The notes under the pieces: model-generated | What the model was told of the DNA's origin: nothing | Database searches by the model: none | The model's input: the letters and a program-made list of their open reading frames with translations, nothing else | DNA from: Devosia sp. Leaf420 | Lineage (GTDB): Bacteria > Pseudomonadota > Alphaproteobacteria > Rhizobiales > Devosiaceae | Assembly: GCF_001425445.1 (NCBI RefSeq) | Contig: NZ_LMQU01000011.1 | Location: 62,326-126,325 of the forward strand | Length of the DNA: 64,000 bases | Reading direction: 5' to 3' | In this document: positions 36,191 to 43,678 of the stretch, piece by piece | How positions within the stretch are numbered: the stretch's first letter is position 1 | Layout: each line of letters starts with the position of its first letter | Position numbers and translations under genes: made by a program

Positions 36191-37498
36191 TTGGCCACCC
36201 ATCTCAAAACTGCCGAGGCCGCCGCCGGGCGTGCCGAGGCGGATAGCAAAGTTCGCTCTACGGTTGAAGGCATTCTGGCCGACATCGAGGCACGTGGCGA
36301 CACCGCTGTGCGCGCACTCTCGGCCAAATTCGATAATTGGTCGCCCGAAAATTTCAGACTCTCAGAGCAGGATATCGAAGCCGCAATGTCGAAGGTTTCG
36401 GCGCGCGACCTCGAAGATATCCGCTTTGCCCAGGCCAATGTCCGTCGCTTTGCCGAACACCAAAAGGCTGCGCTGCAGGACGTCGAGATCGAAACAGAGC
36501 CCGGCGTGACCCTTGGTCACAAGAACATCCCGGTCGATGCCGTGGGCTGCTACGTCCCCGGCGGCAAATACCCCATGGTTGCCTCGGCGCATATGAGCGT
36601 CCTGACGGCCAAGGTGGCCGGCGTCAAGCGCGTCGTCGCTGCCGCGCCCCCATTCAAGGGTGGGGCGCATCCGGCCATCGTCGCCGCCATGCACCTCGCC
36701 GGCGCCGATGAAATCCTCGTTCTCGGCGGCGTGCAGGCCATCGGCGCCATGGCACTTGGCACCGAAACCATTGCGCCAGTCGACATGCTCGTCGGTCCCG
36801 GCAATGCTTTCGTCGCCGAAGCCAAACGCCAGCTTTATGGCCGCGTCGGTATCGACCTTTTTGCCGGCCCAACCGAAACCCTCGTCATCGCCGATGATAC
36901 GGTCGACGCCGAAATCTGCGCCACCGATCTTCTGGGCCAGGCCGAGCACGGCCCGACTTCACCGGCCATTTTGCTCACCACTTCGGAAAAGCTCGCCCGC
37001 GAAACCATGGCCGAGGTGGAGCGCCTGCTTTCAATTCTGCCGACGGCCGAAATCGCTCGGGTTTCGTGGCGCGACCATGGCGAAGTCATCCTCTGCGCCG
37101 ATGACGCGGAAATGCTCGCCGTCGCCAACGAACTTGCCTTCGAGCACGTCCAGGTCATGACCCATGACCCCGATTACTTCCTCGACAACATGACCAATTA
37201 TGGTGCGCTGTTCCTCGGCGCCCGCACCAATGTCGCCTTTGGCGACAAGGTCATCGGCACAAACCACACCCTGCCAACCAAGCGCGCTGGCCGCTTCACC
37301 GGCGGGCTCTGGGTCGGCAAGTTCTTGAAGACTTGCACCTATCAGCGGATCACGACGGACGCCGCAAGCGCCAAGATCGGCGCCTATGGCTCCCGGCTAT
37401 CCATGCTGGAGGGTTTTGCCGGGCACGCCGAACAGGCCAATATCCGCGTACGCCGCTTCGGCGGTCGTAACGTCCCCTATGCCAGCGCCGCCGAGTAA
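36191..37498 (+). CDS. Histidinol-dehydrogenase-family enzyme, HpsN-like (not biosynthetic HisD)
   Basis: Zinc- and NAD-dependent alcohol-to-acid dehydrogenase family, 435 residues. HisD-type zinc and catalytic positions are recognisable: Gln250, His253, Glu318-His319, Asp352 ([13 protein letters not shown]) and His412. The overall sequence reads closer to sulfopropanediol 3-dehydrogenase (HpsN) than to HisD of histidine synthesis, from memory of the family. The start is TTG 36191 with AGGAGG six bases upstream, giving MATHLK. It probably performs a two-step oxidation of a primary alcohol in the pathway fed by the importer. Confidence 0.82.
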   Translation: MATHLKTAEAAAGRAEADSKVRSTVEGILADIEARGDTAVRALSAKFDNWSPENFRLSEQDIEAAMSKVSARDLEDIRFAQANVRRFAEHQKAALQDVEIETEPGVTLGHKNIPVDAVGCYVPGGKYPMVASAHMSVLTAKVAGVKRVVAAAPPFKGGAHPAIVAAMHLAGADEILVLGGVQAIGAMALGTETIAPVDMLVGPGNAFVAEAKRQLYGRVGIDLFAGPTETLVIADDTVDAEICATDLLGQAEHGPTSPAILLTTSEKLARETMAEVERLLSILPTAEIARVSWRDHGEVILCADDAEMLAVANELAFEHVQVMTHDPDYFLDNMTNYGALFLGARTNVAFGDKVIGTNHTLPTKRAGRFTGGLWVGKFLKTCTYQRITTDAASAKIGAYGSRLSMLEGFAGHAEQANIRVRRFGGRNVPYASAAE

Positions 37499-37504
37499 AC
37501 CAGC

Positions 37505-37609
37505 ATGACCCTGCCCCGATCCCACAGTTTCCGTCTCGACGGCAAACGCGCCCTCGTGACCGGGGCTGGTCGGCGTCTGGGCCTGGCCGTTGGCTGGACC
37601 GCAGAGTAG
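37505..37609 (+). pseudogene. Short-chain dehydrogenase remnant with internal deletion
   Basis: A 34-codon frame encodes MTLPRSHSFRLDGKRALVTG, then AGRRLGLAVGWTAE and a stop. The first part is the standard SDR opening with the cofactor motif TGAGRRLG. The last five residues match common SDR C-termini (VDGGWTAE type). This looks like one gene whose middle (roughly 200 or more codons) was deleted in frame. It sits in operon order between the HisD-type and zinc dehydrogenases, where a full SDR would fit. Confidence 0.7.
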
Positions 37610-37620
37610 AGAAATCCCTC

Positions 37621-38751
37621 ATGAAAATTCGCGCTGCCATTCTCGAGCAATCCGGCCTTTCCGCGCCATACGCGATCTCGAAACCCCTGCGGATCGGGGA
37701 GATTGAACTCAGCGGGCCGGGTCAGGGCGAGGTTCTGGTGAAAGTCATGGCGGCGGGGCTTTGCCACTCCGATCTCTCGGTGATCGACGGCAATCGGCCG
37801 CGGCCTTTGCCGATGGTTTTGGGACACGAAGCGGCGGGGATAATTGAAGCGCTGGGGCCGGGGATAGATGATTTTGCGGTTGGCGATCACGTGGTCTTCG
37901 TTTTCGTGCCGAGCTGCGGGTCGTGTGAATGCTGCTCGGATGGGCACCCTGCCCTTTGCATTCCGGGCGCGGCGGCCAATGGCGCCGGGGTGTTGCTGTC
38001 TGGCGAGCGGCGACTGCATGAGCATGACCACGCGCTCAATCATCATCTCGGCGTCTCGGCCTTCGCCGAATATGCGACGGTGTCGCGGCGTTCGCTGGTC
38101 AAGATCGACAAGTCGCTCCCCTTTGAAGAAGCAGCGCTTTTCGGCTGCGCGGTGCTGACCGGCGTCGGCGCCGTCTTCAATGGGGCCAAGGTCGCGCCGG
38201 GCGATAAGGTCGCCGTGATTGGGCTTGGCGGCGTCGGCATGGCGGCGCTGATGGGCGCCAAGGCGGCGGGAGCCGAGCAGATCGTCGCCGTGGACCTATC
38301 CCGCGAAAAGCTCGATCTGGCGCTCAGCATGGGCGCAACGGACGTGTTCCAGGCCACTGCCGAGGGCGTTGTCGACGTCATCAAGGAAGCGACGCATGGC
38401 GGGGTCGATCATGCCATTGAGCTCGCAGGCTCAGTGGCGGCGCTGCAAACTGGCTATCAAATCGTGCGGCGCGGCGGGCAATTGACGACTGGTGGCCTGC
38501 CGGCACCAACGGCGAGCTTTGCTTTCTCGCCCGTCAATCTTGTGGCTGAAGAAAAAACCATACGCGGCAGCTATTTGGGCTCATGCGTTCCGGCGCGGGA
38601 CATTCCGCGCTTCGTGCGGCTCTATAAGCGCCGCATCCTGCCGGTGAATCGCTTGCTGTCCGAGGTCATGCCGCTCAGCGAGATCAATGCCGGCTTTGAC
38701 AAATTGCGGGAGGGAAGCCTGCTGCGCGGCGTTGTCACCATGGGCCATTAA
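37621..38751 (+). CDS. Zinc-dependent alcohol dehydrogenase (medium-chain family)
   Basis: The 376-residue enzyme has the catalytic zinc ligands Cys48 (GLCHSD) and His69-Glu70 (GHEAAG), and the structural zinc set Cys99, Cys102, Cys105 and Cys113. The Rossmann motif GLGGVG follows, and Asp in VAVDLS suggests NAD preference. It resembles class III-type or aryl-alcohol dehydrogenases. Last gene of the importer operon, 11 bases after the SDR remnant. The ribosome-binding site is weak (AGAGAAAT). Substrate unknown. Confidence 0.88.
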   Translation: MKIRAAILEQSGLSAPYAISKPLRIGEIELSGPGQGEVLVKVMAAGLCHSDLSVIDGNRPRPLPMVLGHEAAGIIEALGPGIDDFAVGDHVVFVFVPSCGSCECCSDGHPALCIPGAAANGAGVLLSGERRLHEHDHALNHHLGVSAFAEYATVSRRSLVKIDKSLPFEEAALFGCAVLTGVGAVFNGAKVAPGDKVAVIGLGGVGMAALMGAKAAGAEQIVAVDLSREKLDLALSMGATDVFQATAEGVVDVIKEATHGGVDHAIELAGSVAALQTGYQIVRRGGQLTTGGLPAPTASFAFSPVNLVAEEKTIRGSYLGSCVPARDIPRFVRLYKRRILPVNRLLSEVMPLSEINAGFDKLREGSLLRGVVTMGH

Positions 38752-38758
38752 GCCCTTG

Positions 38759-38782
38759 GCCGGCCGACACTTCTCGGCCGGC
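38759..38782 (+). terminator. Hairpin after the alcohol dehydrogenase gene
   Basis: GCCGGCCGA (38759-38767) pairs perfectly with TCGGCCGGC (38774-38782) around a six-base loop, eight bases after the stop. Only a short ACTT follows, so it may be a weak or Rho-assisted terminator. Confidence 0.55.
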
Positions 38783-38877
38783 ACTTAAAGATTTCCACAG
38801 TCGCTCTTATCGCTTGCACCCAAAAATCACTTACCCTATAAGGCCGATGGCTTGCAGCTCAGCGCTGCGAATACAAT

Positions 38878-38953
38878 GCCCGAGTAGCTCAGTTGGTAGA
38901 GCAGCGGATTGAAAATCCGCGTGTCACTGGTTCGATTCCGGTCTCGGGCACCA
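38878..38953 (+). tRNA. tRNA-Phe (anticodon GAA)
   Basis: The 76-base gene begins GCCCGAGTAGCTCAG, has anticodon stem GCGGA/TCCGC with loop TTGAAAA (anticodon GAA), T-loop GGTTCGATTCC, acceptor partner CTCGGGC, discriminator A and an encoded CCA. Confidence 0.97.
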
Positions 38954-38989
38954 CTCTTTTCCCTTAAATTTTCAACGTTCTAGCCATGC

Positions 38990-40432
38990 TTAGGCTGCGT
39001 GCAGCTTTTCCATGTGGTCGCGGATCAGGGCCAGGTCGGCATCGAACTTGGCGCTTTCCTCCCGCTTTTTCTGTGGGTCAGGAATGCGGAGGAGATAGGA
39101 GGGGTGGTTGGTGATGAAGAGCACGGTGCCATCTTCGAGCGGGATCGGCTGACCGCGCATCCTTGAAATGGAAACCGCTTTGCCAAGAAGGCTTTGGGCC
39201 GCGCTGGCGCCCAAAGCGACGACGATCTTGGGTTTCAGAAAATCGCGTTCAAGATTGAGCCAGAAGCGGCAAGCCTGGATTTCACCGGCATTGGGCTTTT
39301 GGTGGATGCGGCGCTTGCCGCGCGGCTCGAACTTGAAGTGCTTTACCGCATTGGTGACATAGAGCCGGCTGCGGTCGATGCCAGCCTTTTCCATAGCTTC
39401 GTCAAAGACTTGACCGGCAGGCCCGATGAAGGGGCGACCAGCGAGATCTTCCTGGTCGCCGGGCTGCTCGCCAACGAACATGACCTCAGCCTGGGCGGGG
39501 CCTTCGCCGAAGACCGGTTGCGTGGCGTGCTCGTAAAGCGGGCAACGACGGCATCCGCCAATCGCTTCCACAGCGTCACTAAGTGATTGAATATCATTAT
39601 CTTTTTCCTCAACCTCATGTGCTTTTTGGCGCGTGTGGCGAGCGGGCGGCTGGGTTGCGGCGCGGGCGATCATGTCCTGCTCCATTTGCCTGGCATTGCG
39701 GATCAAGGGAGCAATGCGAGCGGCTTCAGGCAGGTTGCGCCAATATTTCATCGGCATTTCCGACTTCATCATCGCGACCTTGAGGCGCGCCGGGTTGAAG
39801 ATGGAATCGTAATAGGTCTGCCAATCATCCTCCACCGCATCCTCGGCCGGGATATCTTTCTTCGAGCCACCGGGACCAAAGCGCAGATTTTCCTTGTCCC
39901 AGAAGGCACTTGAATAGGGTGTGACAATGCCCCAGACCATGCCGGCAAAGCGGCGACTAAAAAATGGTGCCGTGGCTTCGAGGATGTAATGGTCGGGCTC
40001 GAACCAGGCGATGTAGTGCTCTTCATCAGCGTCGGGGATGGCACGGAAACGGACGAATGCCTTCATCTTATGGGCATCTCGACGCACTGCAGAGGCCAGT
40101 TTCGTTAACATTCCGGTATCGGCGTCAGCAGCGTTAGCGAGAATTCGTGAATCCTGCTGCAGGCGCCAGAGCATCCGATAGAGCAGCGCGAAGCGTTCTG
40201 GCTCGGAATGCTGGATGACCGACCCTGCAAGCTCCATGAACTGGCGAGGGACGGAACCGATCGGACCATCGGTCTGCGGCAGCATGTCGTCGCCCGCTTC
40301 GAAGAGCCCGTTCTCTTCCGCCCCAACCCGCCAGACGACTTGCGAAGGTTTTAAGCCAGCCGCGAGCAGGCGGCGCGCCTTGCTGCGCCACTCATCGAGA
40401 TCATTAAGATGGTCGAGCCGGACGGACAGCAT
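38990..40432 (-). CDS. UdgX-family uracil-DNA-binding protein with N-terminal SAM-associated domain
   Basis: Two-part protein of 480 residues. Residues 1-270 match the domain found next to a DNA-repair-type radical SAM protein. Residues 285-480 are a family-4-like uracil-DNA glycosylase: Cys294/Cys297 for the Fe-S cluster, GEQPG at 321-325, and HPS at 443-445. The UdgX-specific insertion GKRRIHQKP is present, with His377 at the position that in Mycobacterium UdgX forms a covalent bond with the abasic sugar. ATG 40432 is fixed by the TGATG overlap with the radical SAM gene. Likely role: capturing uracil in DNA. Confidence 0.9.
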   Translation of the reverse strand: MLSVRLDHLNDLDEWRSKARRLLAAGLKPSQVVWRVGAEENGLFEAGDDMLPQTDGPIGSVPRQFMELAGSVIQHSEPERFALLYRMLWRLQQDSRILANAADADTGMLTKLASAVRRDAHKMKAFVRFRAIPDADEEHYIAWFEPDHYILEATAPFFSRRFAGMVWGIVTPYSSAFWDKENLRFGPGGSKKDIPAEDAVEDDWQTYYDSIFNPARLKVAMMKSEMPMKYWRNLPEAARIAPLIRNARQMEQDMIARAATQPPARHTRQKAHEVEEKDNDIQSLSDAVEAIGGCRRCPLYEHATQPVFGEGPAQAEVMFVGEQPGDQEDLAGRPFIGPAGQVFDEAMEKAGIDRSRLYVTNAVKHFKFEPRGKRRIHQKPNAGEIQACRFWLNLERDFLKPKIVVALGASAAQSLLGKAVSISRMRGQPIPLEDGTVLFITNHPSYLLRIPDPQKKREESAKFDADLALIRDHMEKLHAA

Positions 40433-41670
40433 CAGAAAAGCTCGAGCTGTTTGGGCTGGGGCGTGAGCTTTTGCTTGAGCTTGATGTCGTCGGTGAGACC
40501 GCCGGGGGTCCAATCGGCTGCCGAGATGAAGGGACGCACCTTGTCGATCGAGGCGGTGAGGCGCGAGACGTCGGCAAGCGTCAGGCGATGATGGCGGCGC
40601 GAGGTGATGACGCGATCGACGGCACGGACGCCGAGGCCTGGAACGCGCAGCAGCATTTCGCGGTCGGCGCGATTGACGTCGACTGGGAAACTCTGGCGGG
40701 TTTTGAGCGCCCAGGCGAGCTTTGGATCGATATTGAGATCGAGATGACCGCCCTCCCCGCCCGCCACGATTTCGGGGACGTCGAAGCCATAAAAGCGAAT
40801 GAGCCAATCGGCTTGGTAAAGGCGATGCTCGCGCATCAGCGGGGGTGGGGCGAGCGGCAGGCGCGATGAGGCGTCGGGGATGGGCGAGAAGGCGGAGTAA
40901 TAAACGCGCTTGAGCCGATAGCCGGAGTAGAGGCCGGCGGCGCGCGTGAGGATGGCGCTGTCATCGGCCTTATCGGCGCCGACGATCATCTGGGTCGATT
41001 GTCCGGCGGGGGCAAACTTTTCGGGTTTGGCTTTTGACGGCTTATTGTCGGGTGTCGCTTCATCGAGCTTGCCACGCAGCCGTGCCATGGCGGTGCGGAT
41101 TTCCGATGGACGCTTTTCCGGCGCGAAATGCTCGAGCGCGGAATCGGTCGGCAATTCGATATTGGTCGAGAGACGATCGGCCCATCGGCCAGCTTCGGCA
41201 AGAAGCTCGGGCGCTGCATTGGGGATGACTTTGAGGTGGATATAGCCGGCAAAAAGATGGACCTCGCGCAGAGTGCGTGCGACGCGGACCATTTCCTCCA
41301 TCGTATAATCCGGAGAGCGGATGATGCCGGAGGAGAGGAAAAGTCCCTCGATGTAATTGCGCTTGTAAAAATCGAGGGTGAGGCGAACGACCTCATCGAC
41401 CGAGAAGCGGGCGCGGGCGACGTTGGAAGACGAGCGATTGATGCAATAGGCGCAATCGTAGACGCAGAAATTGGTCAGCAGCAGTTTGAGAAGCGAAATG
41501 CAGCGACCATCGGGCGCATAGGAATGGCAGATACCGCTGCCTTCGGTCGAGCCGATGCCGCCGGTTTTGGAACTATTGCGCTTCTCCGTGCCGCTCGAGG
41601 CGCAGGACGCATCGTATTTAGCGGCATCGGCAAGAATGGCGAGTTTTCGCGAGAGCGTCAGAGCAACCAT
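40432..41670 (-). CDS. Putative DNA modification/repair radical SAM protein
   Basis: The 412-residue protein has the radical SAM cluster motif with Cys69, Cys73 and Cys76 (FCVYDCAYC) and a C-terminal helix-hairpin-helix (RVPGLGVRAVDRVITSRR) that suggests DNA binding. It belongs with the family co-encoded with UdgX proteins; its reaction is not established. Start ATG 41670 gives a normal N-terminus. The stop overlaps the udgX-type start by one base, so both are made together. Confidence 0.87.
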   Translation of the reverse strand: MVALTLSRKLAILADAAKYDASCASSGTEKRNSSKTGGIGSTEGSGICHSYAPDGRCISLLKLLLTNFCVYDCAYCINRSSSNVARARFSVDEVVRLTLDFYKRNYIEGLFLSSGIIRSPDYTMEEMVRVARTLREVHLFAGYIHLKVIPNAAPELLAEAGRWADRLSTNIELPTDSALEHFAPEKRPSEIRTAMARLRGKLDEATPDNKPSKAKPEKFAPAGQSTQMIVGADKADDSAILTRAAGLYSGYRLKRVYYSAFSPIPDASSRLPLAPPPLMREHRLYQADWLIRFYGFDVPEIVAGGEGGHLDLNIDPKLAWALKTRQSFPVDVNRADREMLLRVPGLGVRAVDRVITSRRHHRLTLADVSRLTASIDKVRPFISAADWTPGGLTDDIKLKQKLTPQPKQLELF

Positions 41671-41767
41671 TGTTCTTCCTTTGTTCTAAAAGTAGCGAGA
41701 GTCCGGCGCGGGTGCATGTGAAAAAGACATGTCTGAGGAAATTGTGATGAGGGGACGGCTCGGGAGA

Positions 41768-41785
41768 TTCCCGCTTCCGCGGGAA
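41768..41785. repeat. Short palindromic intergenic element
   Basis: TTCCCGC and GCGGGAA (41768-41774, 41779-41785) form a hairpin followed by TGACG. This wording is common as a dispersed intergenic repeat in many proteobacteria. It lies in the 165-base gap between divergent genes. Confidence 0.4.
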
Positions 41786-41835
41786 TGACGCGGTGGTAAA
41801 ACGTGTCGCAGGCGATTGGCCCTGGAGACCGCATA

Positions 41836-42156
41836 ATGGATATATTGAACAAACTGCCTGCCAACGACCCGGTGTCGCTGATTGCCGAATTTACTGCGCG
41901 GGAGGGCAAGGCGGACGAGGTAGCCGAATTGCTCGCTGGGCTGGCCACCGATGTGCGCCCCGAGCCGGGCAATGTGGTGTTCGACACCTATCGTCGTTTC
42001 GATGCTCGGCAAAAATTCGTGGTCTATGAAATCTACAAAGACCGGGCGGCATTCGAGGCGCATATTTCGGCGGAGTATGGCGCCGTGTTCAACGCCAAAT
42101 TGCGGACGCTGATCGAAGAGCCCAATTCGGTGTTGACGTTTCTGAGCGCGGTCTGA
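41836..42156 (+). CDS. Antibiotic biosynthesis monooxygenase (ABM)-domain protein, YgiN-like
   Basis: Small ferredoxin-like dimeric protein of 106 residues. ABM features: LIAEFTAREGKADEVAELL near the start, EPGNVVFDTYRRFD, and FVVYEIYKDRAAFEAHISAEYG. Relatives are quinol monooxygenases or heme-degrading or simply ligand-binding enzymes, so the reaction is open. ATG 41836 with GGAG upstream is preferred over an earlier in-frame codon at 41803. It stands upstream of two other small plus-strand genes. Confidence 0.8.
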   Translation: MDILNKLPANDPVSLIAEFTAREGKADEVAELLAGLATDVRPEPGNVVFDTYRRFDARQKFVVYEIYKDRAAFEAHISAEYGAVFNAKLRTLIEEPNSVLTFLSAV

Positions 42157-42215
42157 TCTTCAGGTGGCACTTGGAAGGGTCTGTGCTATGCCCGGGGCAA
42201 CCAGAGGGGCTGATC

Positions 42216-42449
42216 ATGCCGACGCTTTATTTCGTTCAGGGTTTTAGACAAAAGGGCCGCAAGCTCGAGCCGGATATGCCGACGGCGCACAAGTCCGCCG
42301 AGGCTGCGATTGCTTCGGCCGAGCGCATTGCGCCATCGCGCGCCGGCATCTGGGCCTATTCGGCCGATGTCGATGTCGAAGCCGACACCTATGACGAGCC
42401 CAAAGTGCTGTTCAAGGCGGGGACGCTGCCCGCGGGCGTCGCCGACTAA
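42216..42449 (+). CDS. Small conserved-looking hypothetical protein
   Basis: A 77-residue cytosolic protein starting MPTLYFVQGF with no signal or membrane helix. ATG 42216 has GAGGGG about seven bases upstream, a convincing start. The sequence is acidic at the C-terminal half (SADVDVEADTYDEP). I do not recognise a named family. It follows the ABM gene by 59 bases and precedes the VOC dioxygenase gene, so may share their transcript. Confidence 0.65.
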   Translation: MPTLYFVQGFRQKGRKLEPDMPTAHKSAEAAIASAERIAPSRAGIWAYSADVDVEADTYDEPKVLFKAGTLPAGVAD

Positions 42450-42565
42450 TCGTTCGAAAATCGACACCAGTGCGTTGCAATTGTCTTTCTTTGCCTAACG
42501 CGCCGTCTGCCATACATTCATGAGCGAAGACGGCGACTGGCGCCGCGTGAATTGGGAGACATCAC

Positions 42566-43516
42566 ATGACCCTCGAACTTGGCGGCATCCACCACCTGAC
42601 AGCAGTGACCGCCGACGCACCGCGCAACCTCCAATTTTACACCCAGACGCTCGGCATGCGCCTCATCAAGAAGACGGTGAACCAGGACGACACCACGGCC
42701 TATCACCTCTTTTATGGCGATGGTGTCGCCTCGCCCGGCGCAGACCTGACCTTCTTCGATTTTCCCACCCTGCGCGAACAGCGCGGCAACCATACGGTGG
42801 GCCGCACGGGTCTGCGCGTCGACAGCGAAGAAACGCTGAAATGGTGGAAGGAGCATCTTGAAGCCAATCAGGTTTCGACGAGCGGGATCAAGGAACGTCT
42901 GGGCCACGTCTCGATGGATTTCGAGGATTTCGAAGGCCAGCGCTTCCGTCTTGTCGTCGATGGGCGAAACAAGGTGATCCCCTGGGCCAAATCGCCCGTG
43001 CCGGAAGACAAGCAGATCATCGGGCTCGGCCCGATGACGCTTTCGGTGCCGAAACTCGAGCCGACCGATGCCATGCTGACGCGCGTGATGAATATGCGCC
43101 AGGTGCGGCACTATGCGGCCCGCGAACGCGGCGGCGAAGTGTTCGTCTATGAAATGGGTCCGGGGGGCCCGGCTGCGGAACTGCATGTTTCGGTCGACCC
43201 GAGCCTGCCGCGGGCGCGGCCTGGTGCTGGCGGCGTGCACCATGTCGCCTTCCGCACGCCGGATCAGAATTCGCTCCATGAATGGATCGAACGCGTGAAC
43301 AGCTTTGGCATTCGGTCTTCGGGCGAAGTCGAGCGGTTCTATTTCACCTCGCTCTATTTCCGCGAGCCCAACGGCATTCTGTTCGAGATCGCGACGGATG
43401 TGCCCGGATTTGCGGCGGACGAACCGATGGAAACGCTGGGCGAAAAACTGTCGCTGCCACCGTTCCTCGAAGGGCGTCGGGCGCAGATCGAGGCGGGGTT
43501 GAAACCGCTGGTCTAG
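42566..43516 (+). CDS. VOC-family ring-cleaving dioxygenase-like protein (MhqO type)
   Basis: Glyoxalase/dioxygenase-fold protein of 316 residues made of two VOC modules. Probable metal ligands are His in GGIHHLTA (residues 9-10), His in GGVHHVAF (about 225) and Glu in ILFEIATD (about 275). It resembles the hydroquinone-responsive ring-cleaving dioxygenases MhqO/MhqA. Function in quinone or hydroquinone detoxification is inferred from relatives. A strong intrinsic terminator follows. Confidence 0.82.
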   Translation: MTLELGGIHHLTAVTADAPRNLQFYTQTLGMRLIKKTVNQDDTTAYHLFYGDGVASPGADLTFFDFPTLREQRGNHTVGRTGLRVDSEETLKWWKEHLEANQVSTSGIKERLGHVSMDFEDFEGQRFRLVVDGRNKVIPWAKSPVPEDKQIIGLGPMTLSVPKLEPTDAMLTRVMNMRQVRHYAARERGGEVFVYEMGPGGPAAELHVSVDPSLPRARPGAGGVHHVAFRTPDQNSLHEWIERVNSFGIRSSGEVERFYFTSLYFREPNGILFEIATDVPGFAADEPMETLGEKLSLPPFLEGRRAQIEAGLKPLV

Positions 43517-43525
43517 TCGAAAATG

Positions 43526-43555
43526 AAAATCCCCGCGAGAGCGGGGATTTTGTTT
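43526..43555 (+). terminator. Intrinsic terminator after the VOC dioxygenase gene
   Basis: AAAATCCCCGC pairs with GCGGGGATTTT around GAGA (43526-43551), followed by GTTT. It starts ten bases after the stop. Confidence 0.88.
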
Positions 43556-43565
43556 GGGAGTGGCG

Positions 43566-43678
43566 AGCCCCCCACCTAGCCTCCCCCTGGTAGGGGGAGG
43601 GATCTGCTGGTGGTGCCCATCCTTCTCGGCAAGAGCCGGGGCATTCCTCCCCCTTCAGGGGGAGGTTAGGTGGGGGCT
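43566..43678. repeat. Paired palindromic (REP-like) element
   Basis: Two hairpins, CCTCCCCCT-GGT-AGGGGGAGG (43580-43600) and CCTCCCCCT-TC-AGGGGGAGG (43646-43665), are embedded in a larger inverted repeat whose outer arms read AGCCCCCCACCTAG (43566-43579) and TTAGGTGGGGGCT (43666-43678). About 45 bases separate the units. The right arm ends within the stop codon of the VWA gene. This looks like a bacterial interspersed mosaic element. Confidence 0.7.

Noticed and set aside
40433-40807. Arg-rich N-terminal extension of the UdgX protein
   Set aside because: It overlaps the radical SAM coding region; ATG 40432 in the TGATG overlap is the natural start.
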